64,000 bases of DNA from Apostichopus japonicus (Eukaryota; Echinodermata; Holothuroidea; Aspidochirotida; Stichopodidae): assembly GCF_037975245.1 (NCBI RefSeq), contig NC_092576.1, positions 31,412,611 through 31,476,610 of the forward strand, given 5' to 3'. Positions within the stretch are counted from its first letter, which is position 1; every line of letters begins with the position of its first letter. A model generated the notes under the pieces. The model did not search any database, had not been told where the DNA came from, and saw only the letters and a list, made by a program, of their open reading frames with translations. The position numbers and the translations under genes are program-made. This document shows positions 25,264 through 37,836 of the stretch, in pieces.

Positions 25264-27704
25264 TTGTATCTCATTCAATGCACTTTAACTTATATATGGT
25301 GTATGCGTTATACTCTCGAGGCAAGAAGAAGCTTCAATACACTTGGATCACGATGGGGTTTGCGAGGCGAAAAGTAATAATTTTAGCACATTAATTTGAA
25401 TAGTTTGGCATGACAGATGTATTCTATGTAAGTATGTTTGGATAGTTGTAGATGTGAAGCAAGCTATTTGACCTTCCTTTTTTCCCCCTCTTTCCCATAA
25501 AAATACTTATATGGCGTAATATTGAATTAATAAAATGGTATACTAATTAAAAACAAAAATGACCTATTATTGTTGGGCAGTATACTGAAAGCAATTTTGC
25601 AGACGTGCAGTGTTAACGATGTAGTCCATCTTCACTTAATATGTGACACATTGATATGACAACCCTCTCATCTCAGAGCAGGTGTTTGTAATCTAGTCTA
25701 ATTTGCTACCCTATCAGGAATATCAGTAGCATTACTTTCGATGGCATATTGCTACCATTGTATATTTAATATTACTTTAATGGGTTAACAGTAATGAGTA
25801 AACATTTCTTGTTAACAAAGATTGTGATGAAAATTCGCATTTTGAATAATTTTAATTCGTGTATTTCTGCAAAGTTTCGTACGAGTAAAAATATTTAACG
25901 GCTTAACCTAATTTTAAGACATTGCTGTTATCTATTAATAAATTTAAGTCTTTTAACTTAAAATAAGTCACCTTTTTGACTTACTTTTAATCTTTATAAT
26001 ACAGACACGATTTTTACCTATCTGCGTTAACTTATCGTTTTCGATTTAAGACTAAAAAATGTGAGTGATTAAACTCCACGACCACTATTCCGCAATGATC
26101 AACGTTTGGATATATATGATGAATTTTAATATTCACTATTTATTGAATATTCAGAAGTCAGGCTTTACGAAGAATTAACATTGAATTTCATTGTCTGCTC
26201 TACACAAAGTACGTAACAGAACAAATCTCACGTAGAAACACTGAAAAGCGCTTTTATGAGTGAGTGGGTATGAAGAGTATGTTTGTCACAGCAAGGTAAC
26301 TGCTTACGGAACGAACGGAAAATGTTATACCAGATAAAGAAAATTTACAAAATGAAGTTACCATGCCATCTCAAATTGCATGTTCACCAAACCAATCCCA
26401 TATGCAGCACGTTGTTGTGAAACTCTGTAAAGTTCTTTCAGTTTTCAGATTTATAGATACCAAACCAAATATCATCCTCTGTTTCAATGGTATAACGTCA
26501 TTGATCTTTACCATGGAATTGTACATGTGATTATAATTTAAGTCGATATATCATAAGTTATACCGCTTTCATGTATGCTGCTCGCTATATTATTTTTAAC
26601 AGTTTTTAACATACTGGAGAATCGTCATAAAATATGTCGTGGGCAAAATGCAAAGAAGCAATGTTTTATGTTTTACCACATTTTTTCGGTGGCGTCATGT
26701 ATTTAAACATGCAACTACAAACGGAAATTGAGATCAAGTCAAAAGCAACATCAAGAGGGCAGTGGCTTTGAATAGTCACTGGACTTTATGTCTGCCTGTA
26801 AAGAAATGAATATAAACAATAATACGAAACTAAAATAACTATACAATATCTACACATCCTAGAAACAATATTATCATCACCTAAAACCAATTTCAAAATG
26901 AACAAGCAATGGACATCATTATGTTATAACAATTCAATAAGCAGTGATAATAATCCAATGCAGAATATTTAAAGTACAAGAAGTTGCGACCATTACGTCA
27001 TCAGCACGTCTACCTATAACAACTTAACCCTAAACAAAATAATATTGACTATATACTGCTTTAACTACCAAACATATACTGCTTTTAGGTGTGATGTACT
27101 TTATTGCTTTAAATTGTAACCTCTACAAGCGTATTACACGATTGATAAAATGCATGGTGCAATTACTACAGATAAATGAAGTTGGTTCAAAGAGAAGGTT
27201 AATATTTTCAACTATAAACATACTATCCCTTTAAGACTTAATCAGCAATCATAAAGGCAACATGTGTCTAGTAACAGCATATGAACCAAGACTGCTGATA
27301 AAATATATCCCTTTAAAGAGACCATGACATGAAAAATTCAACTAATCGAAAGTAACTTCCTTTGAATCTATGAGAAAAATCTATGTTCAAAACTATTCTC
27401 ATCACCTTCAAAACCTCAAGGACTAATGAGAAATTAACGTTGTATTAGGAACACAAGTGGCAAGCACAGGCATGTACCGGATGCGCGACGATCATACCGT
27501 CACACATACACGCACATTTGTGGTCCGTTGTGTTGTTGGGCGGCAGTAATATCATAACCCACGCATTTAGCCTTCATCGATGGCCGAAGGACAAAAAACG
27601 GCGATTATGACCATGTTAGTGCAGGACACCAGCGCCGATTTCACTTCAATTTCACTTAAGCCTGGATTGAAGCTCCGTATGTAGCGACACTTCACGGAAG
27701 CAGA
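25264..27704. other. AT-rich intergenic, nothing recognised
   Basis: No long open frame with splice or codon support, no tandem array and no clear element ends seen. Confidence 0.5.
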
Positions 27705-27956
27705 CTACGATCCTTCCTTTCTACTGAAATAAAACAAATGGGCTTTTAACGGGTCGACATAAACGTGTCGTTCTTCCTGGCAAGTCACCACATTAAAATC
27801 TCCGAAGACCAGATCGGGGAACAGGAAACCTCCAGAGGAACAAGTGGAGATCCTTTTAGAGGAAGCGCGGCCGAGCACTAGTACTATTCCTAGTAGTACC
27901 AGTATTAGCGTTACTACACTGAAGTCACAATAGACGAAGAGTTTTGGCTGTATCAT
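27705..27956 (-). CDS. Possible exon: type II membrane-anchor-like N terminus
   Basis: An 83-codon minus-strand frame starting MIQPKLFVYCDF, followed by a hydrophobic stretch (VVTLILVLLGIVLVL) bounded by Arg, then a Cys/Ser-rich stem. This layout (short cytosolic tail, anchor, lumenal stem) is that of Golgi glycosyltransferases or sulfotransferases. The segment is clearly richer in GC than its surroundings. No downstream exon was found and no donor is compelling, so it may be chance. Confidence 0.25.
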   Translation of the reverse strand: MIQPKLFVYCDFSVVTLILVLLGIVLVLGRASSKRISTCSSGGFLFPDLVFGDFNVVTCQEERHVYVDPLKAHLFYFSRKEGS

Positions 27957-29562
27957 CTAAATAAACGCCCCTTCATTGCCCTATTGTGTAGTAATAAGCT
28001 ATGAGGTTAGCTGCAAAAGGGATGGGTTGCATCGTCTTGTAAACAATATCAGTGCCCAGATTATTTCTGGAACATGCTGGGTCAGCTTGTTATGGCAATA
28101 ATATTTCTTATTCGTATTCCAGGAAAACCATTTTTTGTTTGGAGGGAGTGGGGTGATACGGATGGGTCAAACTAAGTAGTTTAAAAGATTATATTCCAAA
28201 GGTTGTTTAAATCTCACAGAGATTTATTCAAAACAGTCACAGAGACATAAATTCACACAACGTAGTTCAAATCTTAAATCATTAAACAAAGTTTATTCAA
28301 TACCAGTTCTAGACAGTAATTCTGAACAATCTGAACAAGCCTGTAACTAAACCAACATTAACAACAAAGACAATATCATTCTTTAATTACACTGATGTAA
28401 TTTGTAACATCAAAGAAGGTTTAAGGAAAAACAACTTACATGAAATTGTTGGCTTTAAGCCTAGAAAACAGATGCATGTTCATCGCCATCAATCCTTCTT
28501 GTTACAACTTAATTAGAATAAACCAGAAGCAAATAGAATAAAGGGTTATTTAAAACAAGAAACACTGCACGACGCAACTCACATGCAACAATGTTACCCA
28601 CACACGACCACACGTACAACACTGACGTGCAACGTGAAACACAACATCACACGCATTGAAACAATCGGAGACCATTAACAGGGTGTACTGCTGAAAAAGT
28701 GTAAAACAAGCTACCTGCTGCTGAAGAAACAAAGTCTAAACATTCAAAGTTCTGCTGCCTCCAATGGTCTTTATTATGACTTTCTTAAAAAATTTCATTG
28801 GAGATATGGAGAGTTTGGCTTCCAAATTAAAGGTACGAAGCAAACATGTCTGGGAAGTAAATGCTCCTAAAAAGGTCAATCACCATTCACTTATGCACAT
28901 ATTACATGACATCATGCTCACGCCAATACACTTGTCCAAATGTTTCAAAACATGCCTTTCTTTTCATTGTTGATGTTGGGTCTACAAAATGACCAATTCA
29001 TCTTTACTTAAAGTTCTTGAATTTCAATTTATCAACACTAAGGGAACCCTGACGCATTGATAATCCAACACAATCGTAGAATAGAAAAGGTGCTTCTGGA
29101 GGGATTTCTCAACCTAGGCTTCCTATACAATTGAGTTTTCTTCTGGCAACTTGAATCCAGTATACTGACCATTGGCTGGAAACTCACTTCTGATCCTTTG
29201 GACTGCACATGATGGTAGCACAAACCTGGCGTGTCTTGCTAGGACCCCCCAGCACCATTGAACCTGTTGACGGTAGGCTCTGTATCTGTACTGCCTGGTA
29301 AAAAAAAATTATGAAAGTACAAATGTATTTATGTGGGCCCATGATGTCCACAACAACAAGCAGTGATACAATGTACAGTTATGGTGACATTTGTCGTGAA
29401 TTTAAACCTTCCATGTTTCATGAAACATTGTTGAGCTTCAGACACTTGATTTTCAAACCTCCAGGTCTAAGTACTAGCCTAATAAAGAGTACCAAAAGAC
29501 ACACATGCCTACCTAACATGGCGGAATAATGCAGTTTACATCCCCGAGCCAAACTTTCAGTA
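27957..29562. other. Intergenic, nothing firm
   Basis: AT-rich sequence. Several phrases (for example gttattcaa/ caacaataa near 28300 and 30790) hint at diverged repeats, but I could not define units. Confidence 0.35.
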
Positions 29563-29790
29563 CATGACAGGCCTAATTGGTGAAGAACAATCATGTGTTA
29601 TGTTAGGGACCCCTGACTACTGCTGGAGGATAGGGCATGGCTTCAACTCTCTGCGATTGACAGTTCTCTTATCACTGGTACTATCTGTTATAGTTGTATC
29701 GTGTAACTGGTATTACCCGAAGGTCTCGCGACAATTTTGTAGATAATAACACTCCACTGACCTTGAATCTTCTGACGCCCATGTGGGTGA
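29563..29790 (-). pseudogene. Decayed Ty3/gypsy integrase C-terminal fragment (copy 2)
   Basis: Clearly homologous to 32345-32560: both share acaggcctaattggtgaaga, gtatcgtgtaactggtatta and catgtgggtg in the same order. On the minus strand one frame reads HPHGRQKIQGQW and, further on, SGNTSYTIQ and VNRRELKPCP, the style of the region after the integrase core in Ty3/gypsy Pol. Stops and frameshifts break it. It keeps the VNRRELKPCP part that is not evident in the other fragment. Confidence 0.6.
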
Positions 29791-32135
29791 AGTATAGCAA
29801 CAGTAGGCCTACACTTCAATTATACGAATAGTCCACAGTCTACTACTAATAAAATCCCAACTGGAATGAGGCTCACTAACGTTACGAGGGAGCCGCCATA
29901 TTAAACTAAATAAGAAGGCGGTCTCCCAGAATGTTATTTCCTTCACGTGGATACACGTTCCACTGTGAATCTATCATTCAAAATGATTTGAAAACCATCA
30001 TACCCCTTAAGTTATGGTATTTATCTGTACCTAAGGAAACCATTTAAATTACTATGACATTTAAATACCATTAAAAGAAAGTTAAATGTGAGCACTTATA
30101 ACCCGTAGTACTTGTGCTGCATGTTACGCTAGCCTAAGGCAACTCCCACACAACCCGAAAATGGTAGGATAGTAGAACCTGCATATGACCTTACCCCACG
30201 GGCCTGGAAACAGTCCGCAATCTTCATGACATTATGCAGTTGCGGAGTTAATTTTAGAACATGAAAACTTAACATAAGTTACGGAATGACAGATACCTCA
30301 TATTCTGTACTTCAAGACGTTTACAATATCTGGTCTTCAGATTCCCAAATTTCAACAATAATCTAGACAAATTGGTGCTGCTGGCAATTATGAGTGGCAC
30401 ATTGACTGTGGTATACTGTACCTCACTCTGTGCTTTCCCTGAACAAATGGACCCAGTCTTCTGTGTGAGCAGTGCATAAATGAGTCACAGGCTCCACTGT
30501 CAATGGAACGCCGAGGCTCCTTCACACTGCCCAGCTAAATATAAGTTTTCCTAAAACTATCCCTGAACAAATTCAACATAGCATTAATATCTACATTTCT
30601 AGAAGTTGGATAAATATAGGGAATAACCCCTGTTAACAGTTCCCCTTTAACTACACAAGTATCACTTTGAGAAAAGTTCAAGCTAATCTTCTGCCATTAA
30701 AATCCCTGCCAGACTTGTAAACCTTGTCAATGCAGTTATTCTTACTGATGTAATGACCGAAACACAGGTTCATGTTGCTATGGTGTTTATTCAACAACAA
30801 TAAGAAATGAAACCCTGCAAAGACAAAACAAATGGATCATAAATACAAGATTAAGGTAATTACTTATCATGGATAATTAATGTAAATTAAATGTGCAATG
30901 AGAACCAATACATGAGTGACGAAGAGTCATAAACATTGAGTATTGTTCTAACTTAATTGAATATTGTTTCCTTATTCTCAGACGTTGGTCATAGCAAAGC
31001 ACTAAATGAATCCAACAATCTCAATTACTTCAACAAAAAGAATTAAACCAAATCACTTTAGGAAATAAAAAGAATAATATATCGGGTGACATGTCATGTG
31101 ACCAACTTCATTTAAACAATTGGGTTGCTAAGGAGATTATGGAACTCTCAGGTCTGATGTTACATTTTAATACTAATTTACACCTTCACCCATCTCCAGG
31201 AAACATGGTTATTACAAAGTTTGATCATCCATCACTGATTATGATAATGACGAAAGGGATAAGTATAAGCATAATATAGTATACAACTTAGCAAATACAT
31301 CAGTCGATGTAGTGCACATTGTTACAAAGATATAACGTCAAGGCCAAGGCCCCACAACACACGTGCGTTAGGATAGCACGGTGGTGAATGGCGATCTACG
31401 GTGACAGACAAGATACTTAAGTTACTTAATTGACAGCAATTTCGAAATCAAATACACTCTTCATCACTCTGCAATTAAATCCTAACACACAATCACGAAT
31501 GAAAGTTTACCCTGAATACAATACGATCTTGTTATGCAAAAGAATGGCTCCGTAAAAAGGATGATCAGACCATTCACAAAATGTAGTTGTTGTAGTAACA
31601 AATGATTCTCATAAAAAAGTGGTAAAGTTAAATAGATGGCGCTCGTCACCTTTTGCCAAGTCCATCGATAAGGGTTACCACTCTTACACCGTTATTACCA
31701 CTGTTACACTGAGAAAGAAAGGGAACAAAGTAACATAAAGCTAAGATTAATTGAGATCAAAAGCATAACTTAATCTAAATAAACACTAAGTTAAGACAAT
31801 AGACTAAACACAATGTTAATATAAGTGGTCACAGATTGGTATGGTCCTGCCGTTACAAATGCTATAGAAAACTATTACTACACACTCACCAACAACTTGT
31901 TACACATCCCAAAATAGCTATCCATGCTACAAGTCCCAAATTTTGGTATGTGTTAGCCACACAACATAAATGATCAGTTGAGACTTTCCATCAACCTTGA
32001 GTAGATACTGGAAAAGTAAGCAGTATTGGAAATTTGAAGAGAGGTAAATGAAAATCAATGCAATCGAGAGAAAATTGTAATACTTGGAAATTGAACTTAG
32101 GATGTTGATCCATTTTAGAGATTTATAAGACTCTT
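29791..32135. other. Intergenic between gypsy fragments
   Basis: AT-rich, no gene supported. Possibly degraded retroelement sequence, since flanking fragments on both sides share orientation and family. No LTR ends could be defined. Confidence 0.35.
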
Positions 32136-33119
32136 TTAAGAGGAGGAAAGTGCTCCCAGAACCTGTTTAGACATATTACGAATATATTGCAACTGTTCTT
32201 TTAATGCTTGATTTAGTTCTGTCCCTAATGAACCTGTGTGGTTCATGATATGGGTTCCTATGTGACCCCCTCCGTGCGCTTGTACTTTGTCTGAGCTGAA
32301 CGTAGTCATCATCATCGTCACTAGTATCACTGTCTGAGGTGGCGACAGGCCTAATTGGTGAAGAACAATCATCTGTTATATGAGGGACCCCTGACTGCTG
32401 CTGTTGGAGGATAGGACATGACTTATTACCCACAGGTCTGCGTCAATCTTGTAGATACTAGCTGTATCGTGTAACTGGTATTACTCAAAGGTCTTGCGAC
32501 AATCTGGTAGATATTAGGAGTCCACTGATCCTGAATCTTTTGACGTCCATGTGGGTGGTACCGTAGATATACTCTGGTAGCCAAAGTCAATGGTTTCTCC
32601 TCAGCTTCACGGTTATAGCGTACCTTCCGCTTTTCTGCTTCCCTGGACAGACGCTCCCCTGCTTATTGGTGCACTAACCTCACAGTCTCTGTATGTGGGT
32701 GGCCAGCTAATCCCGCATGCTTTCCTGGTTATCGGGGTCATCACTTCGAGCATCAATATTAAGCAAAAAGTCAACTGGTAATCTTGGTTCCCTACCAAAC
32801 ATTATATAAAAGGATGAAAATCCTGTGGAATGGTGATCAGTGGCATTGTACGCATACAATACTTCTGGTAGATGTTCTGACAATCTCCTGCTTTACAGGG
32901 AGAGACCGCAGCAGATCGTACAGAGTACGTGTCATGCCCTTTAATATATTTACAGTTATTGCACTTGTCAGTAATTAATTGTCCTTCATCCTTATATGGA
33001 AAGCAGGTCTGGCTATAAGGTCTCAGGGTCACATTGGTACGGCCACTCTGCGACATTCCTTTCAGTATCTGTGATCGTAAAAGGCTGTCTAAGGACAGAT
33101 GTGAGATTTTTCTCTTCAC
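32136..33119 (-). pseudogene. Decayed Ty3/gypsy Pol, integrase C-terminal region
   Basis: Minus-strand pieces in order. Near 32840: YAYNATDHHSTGFSSFY and MFGREPRLPVDF, the conserved end of the integrase core. Around 32430-32650: KRKVRYNREAEEKPL, RVYLRYHPHGRQKIQDQW and NTSYTIQLVSTRL, the GPY-like C-terminal module. Then an acidic tail (SDTSDDDDDY) near 32310. Several TAG/TGA codons and frame changes separate the pieces. It belongs to a different subfamily from the intact element at 52807, whose protein is dissimilar here. Confidence 0.7.
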
Positions 33120-34230
33120 TTATTCCTGCAATTTTCACATTAGTTCAGTTGTTTGAGACAGTTTTGTTATGTCGCACGCGTATATTGTAAGAAGTAGAAT
33201 GAATGCATGTAATTAACCTGAATAAATAAGTACACAAGAAACGAATGTATATGTTAACCATTTATTCTGTGTCCTCCTTGGTCAGTACCCATATAACAAC
33301 TGTTCTCATCCATATCTTATATTATATAATAATATAAATAAGGCAGACTCAGCAGGAGTCCGGTAGGGTCACAAGCTGACCCTATTGGTATGTAGGTTGC
33401 AGGCATATGACAGGTGATATTATACAGTGAGTAATAATGGTCGATTAGATAATAGCTAATATATCACATCGGTAATAAAGGATGGTCGATTAGATAATAA
33501 CTAACATATCACAAGTTTGTTTATGCAGGTTGTACACTGCAGTATCAAGTGTTTGTGTATTGGTGGCAACACAGTTTTATACACCTATCAGTCACTCTTT
33601 GGGTTTACACAGATTTTGTCCTGGCAAATTATTAGTTCGTAAGTACTCGATGTTTTGTTTATTCACTAGAATTTAGGAATTGATCTGTTACTGAGGTTAC
33701 TTCAATTGTTTAGAATGTTGACCACATATTAGGAGTAGTTACCTTATTTATCGGCAACTCAATATGTATCTTGAGAGCACAGTCAAATGCTATGTGTTTG
33801 CTCACCGTTATAATCACATGTGTATCAAGTCTTTGTTAGGTATCGGATCTAATATTATACTTCTTGTTCTAATTAATTTACTTATTTAGCCTTTGTAGTT
33901 TCTATCTTCCAGTTCTTAGGTGTTATCGGATAGATCGATATGTTAATCAGTTAGTAAATCTGAAGGTACATTTTTGTAGTATTGGGCTATTTGAGGTAAC
34001 CTACTTCACGTCACTTTCATACTCAGTCATAGTTATGCTATATTCATCATAACCGAGAATGTTAGCACGTCACTATTCTGAGTACAGTCGTTAACGTATT
34101 TAGTTTAGTAATTAATCTCATAAAGCTGTAGTGTTATTATGAATCATTTATCTTGTTTCACAGTTTTACCACATAAATACAAGTGGGGAAATACAGAGAG
34201 CTACATCTATCTTTGCCTCATTTTTTGGTT
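33120..34230. other. ~1.1-kb interruption between integrase fragments
   Basis: Separates the integrase core (34231-34500) from its C-terminal part (up to about 33119), so it is probably an insertion. It contains a 44-bp-spaced direct repeat (ggtcgattagataata at 33439 and 33483). No inverted ends were found and no coding is seen. Confidence 0.4.
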
Positions 34231-34500
34231 AGCTGGCTGTCTAGCAAGCATATCCAACGCGAGTGAGAGCAGCACAGTACGATTGAGTCTCTCAACTTGA
34301 CCATTGCCTTCTGGATGATATGGAGTACTTCTGGTTTTGGTTACAGTGTACACAGAACATATCGAACGAATAAGTGAGGACTCAAAATGTCTACCCTAGT
34401 CATAGTGGATCCTCTAAGGGACACCAAACTTGATGCACCATTCCTTGACCAAATCCCTGGCAGTAGTTTCTGCAGTTTGGTTCCTGTTTGCCACTGCTTG
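34231..34500 (-). pseudogene. Decayed Ty3/gypsy integrase catalytic-core fragment
   Basis: The minus strand reads ETTARDLVKEWCIKFGVP, then DQGRHFESSLIRSI in a shifted frame, then TPYHPEGNGQVERLNRTV. These carry the second Asp region (here HYDQG-like) and the catalytic Glu (QVERLNRT) of the DD35E integrase. A stop and a frameshift lie between the first two pieces. Upstream, on the same strand, 34523-34834 has a Cys/His-rich reading that I could not assign. Confidence 0.65.
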
Positions 34501-36099
34501 AGTATATTAATTTATCGGTAAATTATACATATGCCACCTCCGACAGAAGTACAAGTGCTGTGTAGGACGTGTTGTCTGAGGATGTTCTCACAGCTGTCAT
34601 ACTCTCTATCAACATCAGTATGAATGTTGCATTCATTGCAAAGACAATGATCACCAGGGCAAAGCTGATCTGGTTTTGCTTCAGCCAAATGCTACCCAAA
34701 GAGACCAACTTACGACATAGATGGATGAGTTTAAGACTAACAGAATGTATGAACCTCAAAAGTGCCATGCACATACCTCTAAATGATTCCAACATTTCTT
34801 CTATCATAATGGGGTAACGTTTACTGTCAATCAAAACAACAACATATCTAGAGTATTAAGCAACCACCATAGATAACATGACCTCTTCTTTAATCTAGCA
34901 TGATTTACCTATTACTGTAAATGGTGTCCCTTCTACTATAAGAGAGTTACCGTTGTGTTCCTTGTTACAATCGGAATCAGTTTAAAATTGTGAATATAAT
35001 CTACTAATAGTTCTTATTGCATTTTACCATGCTCTGTTGTTAAAACTTTTCAAAATGGTGTCATTAGCTAATTTTTAATAAACCCCTCAATGGCTGTGAT
35101 GTGACGCAGAGCTCCCAACTGACCCCATTTCGCGGGTTGGACCCGCATTCTAACACCCAAACCCGCTGACCCGCGCAAGCGTCCGAAAAAACCGCATTGT
35201 AATTGTCAAGTATACATAAAAAAATTGCATCAAATTTTGACTTAGCAACCATCATTTCTTTAGCATTTAGCATAATAGAGTACAAAACCTCCTTTACAGC
35301 ATCATTTGAACCTCAAGTTAGCCTATATTTCATTTCATTTGGGCGAGCAGCGAACATTTTCATGCCACGGGAAAGAATGAATTATCACCTACTATTCAAT
35401 TTATTGATGTTACACACAAAAAAATGCATATTTCTCCGAAAATTTTGGGTGACAAAAGCCTTTCTAAGTGCCACCATTTTACATGTAGGCATCACCAGGA
35501 TTCCAAAAAACCCCCCAAAAGGACACCCCCTCCCCTTATACCCCTCCCCTAGGATGGCGATTCGTGGCATGGACCAGCATTTGCCTTCTCAAGAGTTGGT
35601 AGCGCTGGTGACGTCATAAGTCTAATTGCCATATGACCAATCACACTGTTATATTATAAGCCAATCAGATAAGATGCTGGTTAGCCAATTACATCCCATG
35701 TTATCTCATTAAGTATGTAAGTATACTCATGTACGCTACTGTACTATGAATCTCCATCCTGCTGCTACTCCTTACGGTTATACCCTAAACGTCATTGTTT
35801 ATGATTATTTACGTTACGTGAAATATATGTTCAAGAATCAAGAATGACTTTTCCTTCATGATATTGACGTCTTCCTGAACATATAATATGACAATGGCAA
35901 AGTAACCCATTGAGCAGAGATCATTAAAACTAGTCTAGGGGTACAGTGGGGACAGTTCCAACCCTGACATAATAATTTGAACGTCTTGATGATAGTTACT
36001 TAAAATCTGTTTTATAACATACAAATAAACATTACTACAACATACTGACTTATTTCAGAGAACATATGCTTTACCCAACATATCCACAGGTGAGTCCTA
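34501..36099. other. Intergenic with hAT-like scraps
   Basis: At 35095-35210 there is a block with repeated acccgc and gacccgc motifs, and around 35500-35640 an accaggattccaaaaaaccc / ccctccccttatacccctcc block like those in the element at 41158. No gene is supported. Confidence 0.4.
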
Positions 36100-36719
36100 T
36101 TGTACATTGTCTGTGAGTAATGCACACTTGTTAAGATCGATCATACCATCCTTATCAATAAATTATTTTCATACGGCATTAGAGGAACTACTCTCAACTG
36201 GCTTGAAAGCTATATTTCGAACAGATATCAGTATACCTTGTATAAAAACTCTAGATCCGATCTTGCTAAAAATTCGTTGCGGTGTTCCACAGGGTTCAGT
36301 CTTAGGTCCTTTGCTATTTATTCTATATATTAACGATATTTGTCATGTCTCCAAACTAGCAAAAATCATTCTCTTTGCTGATGACACCAGTATTTTCTTC
36401 GAGAGCGACGACATAATCACATTATCTTCCATCGTGTCAAATGAATTAATACTCGTAATACACTTATTTGGAATAAAGATATATGTATGGATGGGAAAAT
36501 AATTAAGCAAGTTTATACTACTAAGTTTTTAGGTGTAAATATTGATTGTAAACTTAGCTGGCGCAACCATATTTCAACTATATGCAGTATAATTGCACGG
36601 AATGTTGGCATATTATCTAAGTTGAAATATTATCTATCGGAAAACATACTCAGAACACTAAACCAGACCCTGATTGTCCAGCATCTCACTTATTGTTCCA
36701 TTATTTGGTCTGGTACATA

Positions 36720-37253
36720 CATAGGCGTAGGAGCCTGATTTGATTTGGGGGGGGGGGGGGGCTGTAACGACTTGCCCGAAAAATATAACCCAAATTTTAC
36801 GCGCGCGTTCAACATCTTAATATGCTATCATATAGGCATTCATCGGTTATTACATCACATGCCGATAACCGATGAATGCCTATATGACATGCACAATAAG
36901 ATGTTAAACGCGCGCACAACGCGCGAAAAATTTTGGTTGTATTTTCCCTGTTATTATCATTCCATATTGGTTATAACTATTGGGGAAGTCGTTACAATAA
37001 TAACGATAATAATAATTTCAGTTTAACCATTGAAAAACACATTGCAAATTATTATTCTTTCCGTAGGTGCCAGAAAAATTCTCACCATATTGCCCGAATT
37101 TTCAAAAAAAAAAAATTGAACAACACATTGCAAGTTATTCATCTTTCAGTAGGTGCCCGAAAAATTCTTACCATATTGCCCGAATTTTCACCAAAAATTT
37201 TGTTGGGGGGGGGGGGGCTGTAGCCCCCCAGCCCCCCGCCTCCTACGCCTATG
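36720..37253 (+). mobile_element. Nested non-autonomous hAT-like element, 534 bp
   Basis: The ends CATAGGCGTAGGAG and CTCCTACGCCTATG are perfect 14-bp inverted repeats, flanked by a perfect 8-bp target duplication GGTACATA (36712-36719 and 37254-37261), the hAT signature. It lies inside the LINE thumb/C-terminal region. Removing the element plus one duplication makes the two LINE halves meet in the same frame. It contains poly-G near both ends, a 95-nt hairpin at 36811-36905, and no protein gene. Confidence 0.92.
36811..36905. repeat. Long inverted repeat (hairpin) inside the nested element
   Basis: Arms 36829-36850 and 36865-36886 are perfectly complementary over 22 bases (14-nt loop), and pairing continues imperfectly outward to aacatctta / taagatgtt, giving arms of about 40 bases. 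The hairpin is flanked by gcgcgcg runs. Confidence 0.9.
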
Positions 37254-37787
37254 GGTACATACAACACCAACCTTAACAATCTTATAATACTCCAAAAGGC
37301 AGCCATTCGCCACATAACACACTCAGCCCCACGTGAGCACACCAATCCCCTATTTAAGAAACTCAACTTACTAAAATTGCACGATCTCATTAAAGTTAAG
37401 CTTGCATTACTTGCCTACAAGACCTGGAATGGATTACTACCAGCTGCCTTTGACTATTTTTTAACCAGTAACAGAGATGTACATAATCATAACACTAGGC
37501 ATGCTAATCGTGCCCACTATAATCTCTACAATACCACCATTGGAACTTTAAGCCTACAAAACCGTGCAACAAAAACATGGAATCTTCTAACGAACGATTT
37601 AAAGAGTAAAGAGTCAGTCACATCCTTTAAGAAGTGGTTTTGTAAGGAAATAATAGCTAGTTACCGACTAAAACTAAATTATACCTGTATGTAATTACTA
37701 TATATATATTGAACATTTAATTTGTATATATATTTATGTATATGTATTTATGCACATATATATTTTGTTTTTCTTTTCTTTTCTTTC

Positions 37788-37836
37788 TTCAGGGAGTCTT
37801 CCACATTGTTAAGCTTTTAAGCTTCATGGAAGACTT
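37788..37836 (+). repeat. Hairpin in LINE 3' UTR
   Basis: ggagtcttccac pairs imperfectly with gtgg-like catggaagacttccc, with a palindromic ttaagcttttaagctt at the apex. LINE 3' UTR hairpins can be recognised by their reverse transcriptase. Here only the structure is seen. Confidence 0.6.
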
